Shown one piece after another: positions 6,576 through 9,844 of a stretch of 9,844 bases of DNA (positions are counted from its first letter, which is position 1; each line of letters opens with the position of its first letter). Below the pieces are notes generated by a model. It did no database searches. It was not told the DNA's origin and worked only from the letters and a program-made list of their open reading frames with translations. Both the position numbers and the translations under genes were made by a program. Origin of the DNA: an archaeon (GTDB taxonomy: Archaea > Thermoproteota > Nitrososphaeria > Nitrososphaerales > Nitrosopumilaceae); the NCBI GenBank assembly GCA_021824845.1, contig JAKAJY010000026.1:1-9844 (forward strand), in the 5' to 3' direction.

Positions 6576-7580
6576 CTAGACCCTAAAGTGGATGTAATCA
6601 GACTCAGATGCGCTCTTTGCAGATATTTCCAAGCTTTGCTCACCATGTTGAACAATTACTGTTTGGTCTGTTTCTTTTGGAGCATCAGAGTATCGCAGTG
6701 TTACGGATGCACAAAGTGATTTATGTTCTTCCAGATTTTCTCCGCGAAGTATGGAGACTGGGCCCATGTGATCCTTTGCGGTAAAGAGCAGATCATTTGG
6801 TAGTGCCAATGCCTTTATGACATCATTTTCATCTTTGTTTCTTCCAACAATTAGTTTTGTTTTCTCATCCAATCTGAAATGTCTGCCGATCTTTAGCAGA
6901 TCAATGTCATTTACTGTTGGAGTTTCTACGTGTGCAAACAAGTCTTTAGCTCGCAATCCAAATGCAGGATCGGTTAGAAGGCATCCACCTCCGGCGTTTG
7001 GAGGATTTTCAATTCCAAATTCCTTTGCCATGTCAAGCTGCATTCGTCTGGTTCGTCCGCGAATCTTTCCTAGATCTTCACGTTTTATGAGACCGGCTTC
7101 TTCGGGAATGGTTTTTGGTAGTAATGCGGCAGATAATGGGCGGACGATGTATCCTTCAAGGCCTGATTCCTTTTCTATTGTTCTCAGTGCAGGCCCGTGT
7201 TGACTCATTGGTCTTTGGCCCAATACTTCACCTGATATGATAAATTCGGCTCCGATTTCGTCCATGTGTTTTTTTGCAGCCTTGAACATCATGGAACGGC
7301 AGTCAATGCATGGGTTCATGCCAGAGCCAAATCCATGTTTTGGGTGTTTTAGCATCTCGATGTATTCATCTCCAAGGTAAACTGTTTTTAGATTAACATT
7401 TAGTGCGTCTGCTCTTTCTCTTATTTCAAATCCACATCCACGGCCGCAATCAAAATCACAAAATGGAGTCTTGATCGCAACTGCAGATACCTCAAAGCCT
7501 TGTTTTTGCATCATCTTGACAGCTAGCTGACTGTCTAATCCTCCGGATAACAATGCAACAACTTTTTTCTTTTCTTCCAA
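6576..7580 (-). CDS. PP-loop ATPase, MnmA/thiouridylase-like, with C-terminal NFACT-R-like region
   Basis: This 334-residue protein is related to tRNA thiolation enzymes, which adenylate a base and replace its oxygen with sulfur. The ATP-binding PP-loop is S12-G-G-L-D-S17. Cysteines suited to sulfur transfer or a metal cluster are C91 and C94 in 'GMNPCIDCR' and C200 in 'GGGCLLTDP', resembling the catalytic cysteine pair of MnmA in order and context. An additional C41-x3-C45-x3-C49 cluster lies after the PP-loop. From about residue 225, 'LLKIGRHFRL' and 'KLIVGRNKDEND' recall the NFACT-R-type region found fused to such PP-loop domains in archaea and anaerobic bacteria. The exact tRNA position modified is not determinable. 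The start is TTG at 7580: an in-frame TAG lies immediately before it, and the next possible start would leave only two residues before the PP-loop. A TATA-like box at 7601-7610 suggests a leaderless mRNA. Divergent from the M24 peptidase. Confidence 0.82.
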   Translation of the reverse strand: MEEKKKVVALLSGGLDSQLAVKMMQKQGFEVSAVAIKTPFCDFDCGRGCGFEIRERADALNVNLKTVYLGDEYIEMLKHPKHGFGSGMNPCIDCRSMMFKAAKKHMDEIGAEFIISGEVLGQRPMSQHGPALRTIEKESGLEGYIVRPLSAALLPKTIPEEAGLIKREDLGKIRGRTRRMQLDMAKEFGIENPPNAGGGCLLTDPAFGLRAKDLFAHVETPTVNDIDLLKIGRHFRLDEKTKLIVGRNKDENDVIKALALPNDLLFTAKDHMGPVSILRGENLEEHKSLCASVTLRYSDAPKETDQTVIVQHGEQSLEISAKSASESDYIHFRV

Positions 7581-7600
7581 CTAGACAAAATTTCGTTTTC

Positions 7601-7610
7601 CAGTATACAA
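7601..7610 (-). promoter_or_regulatory. TATA-like box of the PP-loop gene
   Basis: The minus strand reads TTGTATACTG, centred about 26 bases before the TTG at 7580, so the RNA would start at the start codon itself. Confidence 0.5.
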
Positions 7611-7623
7611 ATGTTCCAACAAA

Positions 7624-7631
7624 GATTAATT
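7624..7631 (+). promoter_or_regulatory. TATA-like box of the M24 peptidase gene
   Basis: GATTAATT is centred about 27 bases before the ATG at 7655. It supports that ATG over the earlier in-frame ATG at 7553 and suggests leaderless translation. Confidence 0.45.
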
Positions 7632-7654
7632 CACCAGGATATGGCAAAACACGC

Positions 7655-8719
7655 ATGAAGCAGCGCCGAAAAACGCTACTAAAGCATGCACAAAAAATCG
7701 ACTGCGATACATTGGTGTGCTTTGAGCCCGAAAACTTGTTTTATCTGACAGGTTTTTGGGGTGAGGCAATAGGCGTCTTGGAAAAAAATGGCAAGACCAC
7801 AATAATTGCGCCAGAGCTAGAGGTTGGTCGAGCAAAAGACGATGCAATTGAATGTCATGTGGTGACATCAGAGCGAGGAGTCGGATTATTATCCAGTCTC
7901 ATATCGATGCTCAAGGGTAAAAGGGTCTGCACCGACTGTCAAAATTACAACACAATGGAAGCACTCAAAAAATCCATACCTACCATCAAGCACTCGATGG
8001 ATCCTTTCTATCGCGCCCGTGAAGTAAAGAATGAATCAGAGATTATAATTCTCAAAAAGGCATCAAAAATCCTAGATGAGATGTATGAGTTGTGTACAAA
8101 AAAAATTGCAAAAGGCGTGCGCGAGTCCGAGCTGCAATCAAAATTAATGGCATTTGCAATGGAACAAGAAATGTTCAGTACAGGTTATCGTTCTACTTTG
8201 AATCCACTGATAATTGCTGGTGGACCAAATGGTGCATTACCACACGCACAGGTAACAAATAGAAAATTTGCAAACGGTGATCTTATTGTTGTGGATCTCA
8301 CATTACGCTACAAAGGATATGTCAGTGATGCGACCAGAACTTTTGGATTAGGAAAAATTTCAGATCAGGCAAGAGAGGTCTATGAAATAGTCAAAGAATC
8401 ACAAAAAAGGGGACTGGCAGCTGTTAAACCAAATGTTTCATGCAAAAGTGTGGATGATGCATGTAGAGATTATATCAATGAAAAAAATTATGGAAAATAT
8501 TTCATCCATTCCACTGGCCACGGTATAGGCCTTGAAGTACATGAATTTCCCACCATATCTCAAAAAAGCACAACTATTTTGCAAAAGAATATGGCAATCA
8601 CAGTGGAACCAGGAATCTACATTCCAGATAAGTTTGGCGTGCGAATTGAAGACTCGGTAATTGTGCAAGCAAAGCCAATCAACATGCACCGTTTTACCAA
8701 AGAATTGATTGTGCTCTAA
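7655..8719 (+). CDS. pepQ: Xaa-Pro dipeptidase/aminopeptidase (peptidase M24B)
   Basis: This cytoplasmic metallopeptidase cleaves bonds before proline and takes part in the last steps of peptide breakdown. From the ATG at 7655 it has 354 residues, typical of short archaeal and bacterial PepQ proteins. The N-terminal creatinase-like domain (about 1-125) includes 'LFYLTGFWGE'. The C-terminal 'pita-bread' domain carries all five metal ligands: D214 ('VVDLT'), D225 ('SDATRTFG'), H289 ('HSTGHGIGLEVHE'), E318 ('VEPGIY') and E332 ('RIEDSV'). The enzyme is therefore expected to be active with two metal ions. An earlier ATG at 7553 would overlap the divergent PP-loop gene by 28 bases and add 34 residues that look unlike the family, so I reject it. 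Whether it acts on dipeptides or longer peptides cannot be read from sequence. It may finish peptides released by the proteasome encoded nearby, though that link is inference. Confidence 0.93.
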   Translation: MKQRRKTLLKHAQKIDCDTLVCFEPENLFYLTGFWGEAIGVLEKNGKTTIIAPELEVGRAKDDAIECHVVTSERGVGLLSSLISMLKGKRVCTDCQNYNTMEALKKSIPTIKHSMDPFYRAREVKNESEIIILKKASKILDEMYELCTKKIAKGVRESELQSKLMAFAMEQEMFSTGYRSTLNPLIIAGGPNGALPHAQVTNRKFANGDLIVVDLTLRYKGYVSDATRTFGLGKISDQAREVYEIVKESQKRGLAAVKPNVSCKSVDDACRDYINEKNYGKYFIHSTGHGIGLEVHEFPTISQKSTTILQKNMAITVEPGIYIPDKFGVRIEDSVIVQAKPINMHRFTKELIVL

Positions 8720-8853
8720 GTGCCTGAAATTGTAATCTTGTCTAGATTTTCCTCTCAGATCACATTGAATGGACAGCTATGAGTAAAATGATCACTTTAC
8801 ACAGACATGTATCTAATTACAATATTAGTATAGCCAAATCACGTGGAGTCATT

Positions 8854-8905
8854 TTGTTGGGTGTGTGCTTCCAATAAAAAATTGGAAACGACCCAACAAT
8901 TTTTT
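8854..8905 (+). terminator. Strong hairpin with T run between convergent genes
   Basis: The outer arms TTGTTGGGT (8854-8862) and ACCCAACAA (8891-8899) pair over 9 bases, and the inner arms TTCCAAT (8869-8875) and ATTGGAA (8881-8887) over 7 bases around a loop of five A. The two stems are joined by an uneven internal loop. T6 follows at 8900-8905, with another T6 at 8914-8919. On the minus strand the loop region itself gives a T6. It can serve pepQ and perhaps the convergent methyltransferase as a terminator. The rest of 8720-8909 holds only a weak 32-codon open frame (8779-8877) and an AT-rich stretch at 8820-8831. Confidence 0.6.
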
Positions 8906-8909
8906 GTTA

Positions 8910-9749
8910 TTAGTTTTTTGCAGATAGAATCAAAACCTTCCAAGGAAACTTGATCACATTGTTTTTGGTGTAAGGAATGGTTTTTTGTTTAATTGCTTGC
9001 TTTAGTTCTGCTTTTTGTTTTGGATTTAGCTTGTCTATCTTTTCTTTTAGCGGTTTTGCCAGATATTTGAGATAGTCAGACAAGTATTTTGAAAATGTCC
9101 CAGGGCTGTACCAAAACTTGTATTCTTGTATCATAATCTGAGAGAATCCGGCCTTTGCGATTGCCTTTTTGAGGCCTGCCTTGTTCCCAAACCTATCCAA
9201 GTCTGGTGCCCCAGATGGAATATAATCTGGAATGAATTTTTGTACTGAATCCAAGATGTTGGAAAAATATGGAACTGTATTTCCTGCACCATGAGTTGCA
9301 ATGACTAATGTGCCGCCTTTTCTTAGAGATTTTTTTATGTTGTGTAATGCTTTTGTAGCATTTGGGAAAAAGAACAATGCATACTGACATGTTATGACAT
9401 CAAACTTTTGATTAAACTCAAAGTTTTCTGCGTCGAATATGGCAAAATCTGCATTTTCGGCCTTGATTGATTTTCTTGCTATTTGTAGTGCAGTCTTAGA
9501 TGTATCTACTCCTATTACATGGCCTGTCTTTCCTATTTTGCCAAGAATCTCTCTAGTCACGGCTCCCGTTCCGCATGCTAAATCAAGCACAAAATAGCCA
9601 GAACGCAATTTTGCCATTTTTACTAGTTTTTGTGTACTCTGAAATGGCCCTATGCTTTTGTTTGCCCATCTCTTATGATAACGAGGTGCAATTTCATTCC
9701 ACGTCTTGATCATTCTCTTTTTGTATTCTATAGATGATGAGCTAACCAA
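8910..9749 (-). CDS. Class I SAM-dependent methyltransferase (UbiE/Methyltransf_11-like)
   Basis: This is a 279-residue soluble methyltransferase of unknown substrate. The SAM-binding motif I is 'VLDLACGTG' (54-62). The acidic residue closing the second strand is D82 in 'VIGVD', and D106 in 'FAIFDAEN' fits the adenine-contacting position. The strand after it reads 'FDVITCQYALFFFPN', and 'LRKGGTLVI' (142-150) gives the post-motif turn, in the usual order of Methyltransf_11 proteins. The C-terminal 100 residues are lysine-rich and presumably form the substrate cap; they point to no specific substrate. The TTG at 9749 is taken as start because a TATA-like box near 9782 would begin transcription only about 6-8 bases upstream. 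The ATG at 9713 (residue 13) is a serious alternative, since family similarity is clearest from 'WNEIAPRYH' on. It converges with pepQ. Confidence 0.88.
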   Translation of the reverse strand: MVSSSSIEYKKRMIKTWNEIAPRYHKRWANKSIGPFQSTQKLVKMAKLRSGYFVLDLACGTGAVTREILGKIGKTGHVIGVDTSKTALQIARKSIKAENADFAIFDAENFEFNQKFDVITCQYALFFFPNATKALHNIKKSLRKGGTLVIATHGAGNTVPYFSNILDSVQKFIPDYIPSGAPDLDRFGNKAGLKKAIAKAGFSQIMIQEYKFWYSPGTFSKYLSDYLKYLAKPLKEKIDKLNPKQKAELKQAIKQKTIPYTKNNVIKFPWKVLILSAKN

Positions 9750-9775
9750 ATTCTCAATAGTAATTTGGTAGTACC

Positions 9776-9787
9776 TTTTATTATATC
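9776..9787. promoter_or_regulatory. Shared TATA-like element of two divergent genes
   Basis: TTTTATTATATC on the plus strand reads GATATAATAAAA on the minus strand, so it looks like a TATA box both ways. It is centred about 25 bases from position 9807 (plus-strand ATG) and about 25-33 bases from the methyltransferase start region at 9749-9757. Confidence 0.5.
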
Positions 9788-9806
9788 GTCAACGATTTGA
9801 ACACTA

Positions 9807-9844
9807 ATGGAAGCTAACATCAGAGAAGGAAAGCTAAACGATAT
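9807..9844 (+). CDS. Start of a rightward gene, cut by the window edge
   Basis: An ATG at 9807 opens a frame reading MEANIREGKLND up to the edge with no stop. It has no Shine-Dalgarno site, but it lies about 25 bases after the TATA-like element at 9777-9786, as expected for a leaderless archaeal gene. Twelve residues are too few to recognise a family. The promoter spacing is the main support. Confidence 0.45.
   Translation, partial: MEANIREGKLND

Noticed and set aside
7553..7654. 34-residue extension of the M24 peptidase from ATG 7553
   Set aside because: It overlaps the divergent PP-loop gene and both TATA-like boxes, and the added residues do not resemble the family.
8438..8689. 83-codon antisense frame inside the M24 peptidase gene
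   Set aside because: It is opposite the conserved metal-binding motifs of the peptidase and shows no motif of its own.
1..9844. CRISPR array, insertion sequence, integrase, att site, tRNA or rRNA
   Set aside because: I looked for spaced direct repeats, transposase motifs, terminal inverted repeats and tRNA-like cloverleaf arms and saw none; gene content is that of a core chromosome region.

Overview
The window looks like ordinary chromosomal DNA from an ammonia-oxidising archaeon of the Thaumarchaeota (Nitrososphaerota), most likely the Nitrosopumilales. The evidence is an sn-glycerol-1-phosphate dehydrogenase (archaeal lipid synthesis), an archaeal proteasome beta subunit next to the archaeal termination nuclease FttA, TATA boxes placed so that many transcripts would be leaderless, almost no Shine-Dalgarno sites, and a secreted protein carrying the tryptophan-rich 'IPSW-K' element that I associate with thaumarchaeal secreted proteins. 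Genus-level placement is a guess from composition and protein style. I see no mobile element, CRISPR array, integrase, rRNA or tRNA. Coding density is high, and the only intergenic stretch approaching 200 bases is 8720-8909.

Left part (1-3935): a truncated egsA runs leftward off the edge. From a divergent promoter region, psmB, fttA and htpX run rightward with gaps of 7 and 17 bases and look like one transcription unit. It joins protein degradation (proteasome beta), transcription termination (FttA) and membrane-protein quality control (HtpX).

Middle (3958-7580): everything is on the minus strand. From right to left it holds a PP-loop tRNA-thiolation-like enzyme, a short SepF-family protein, a secreted protein with two copies of the IPSW element, and a two-gene unit in which an SRPBCC/AtaL-like protein overlaps a pirin-family protein by ATGA. 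Each unit except pirin has its own TATA-like box about 22-28 bases before its start codon, so leaderless transcription is the apparent rule here.

Right part (7655-9844): an M24B Xaa-Pro dipeptidase-like gene runs rightward, convergent with a class I SAM methyltransferase. Between them is a strong hairpin followed by T runs. At the far right, one TATA-like element appears to serve both the methyltransferase and the first bases of a rightward gene cut by the window edge.

I did not find a clear new multi-gene system. The items most worth checking are the Asn/Thr replacements at the usual Asp/Ser catalytic-support positions of PsmB, the very short SepF whose possible membrane helix depends on start choice, the hairpin or small-RNA candidate at 8854-8905, the extra cysteines of the PP-loop enzyme, and the shared divergent TATA box near 9782.
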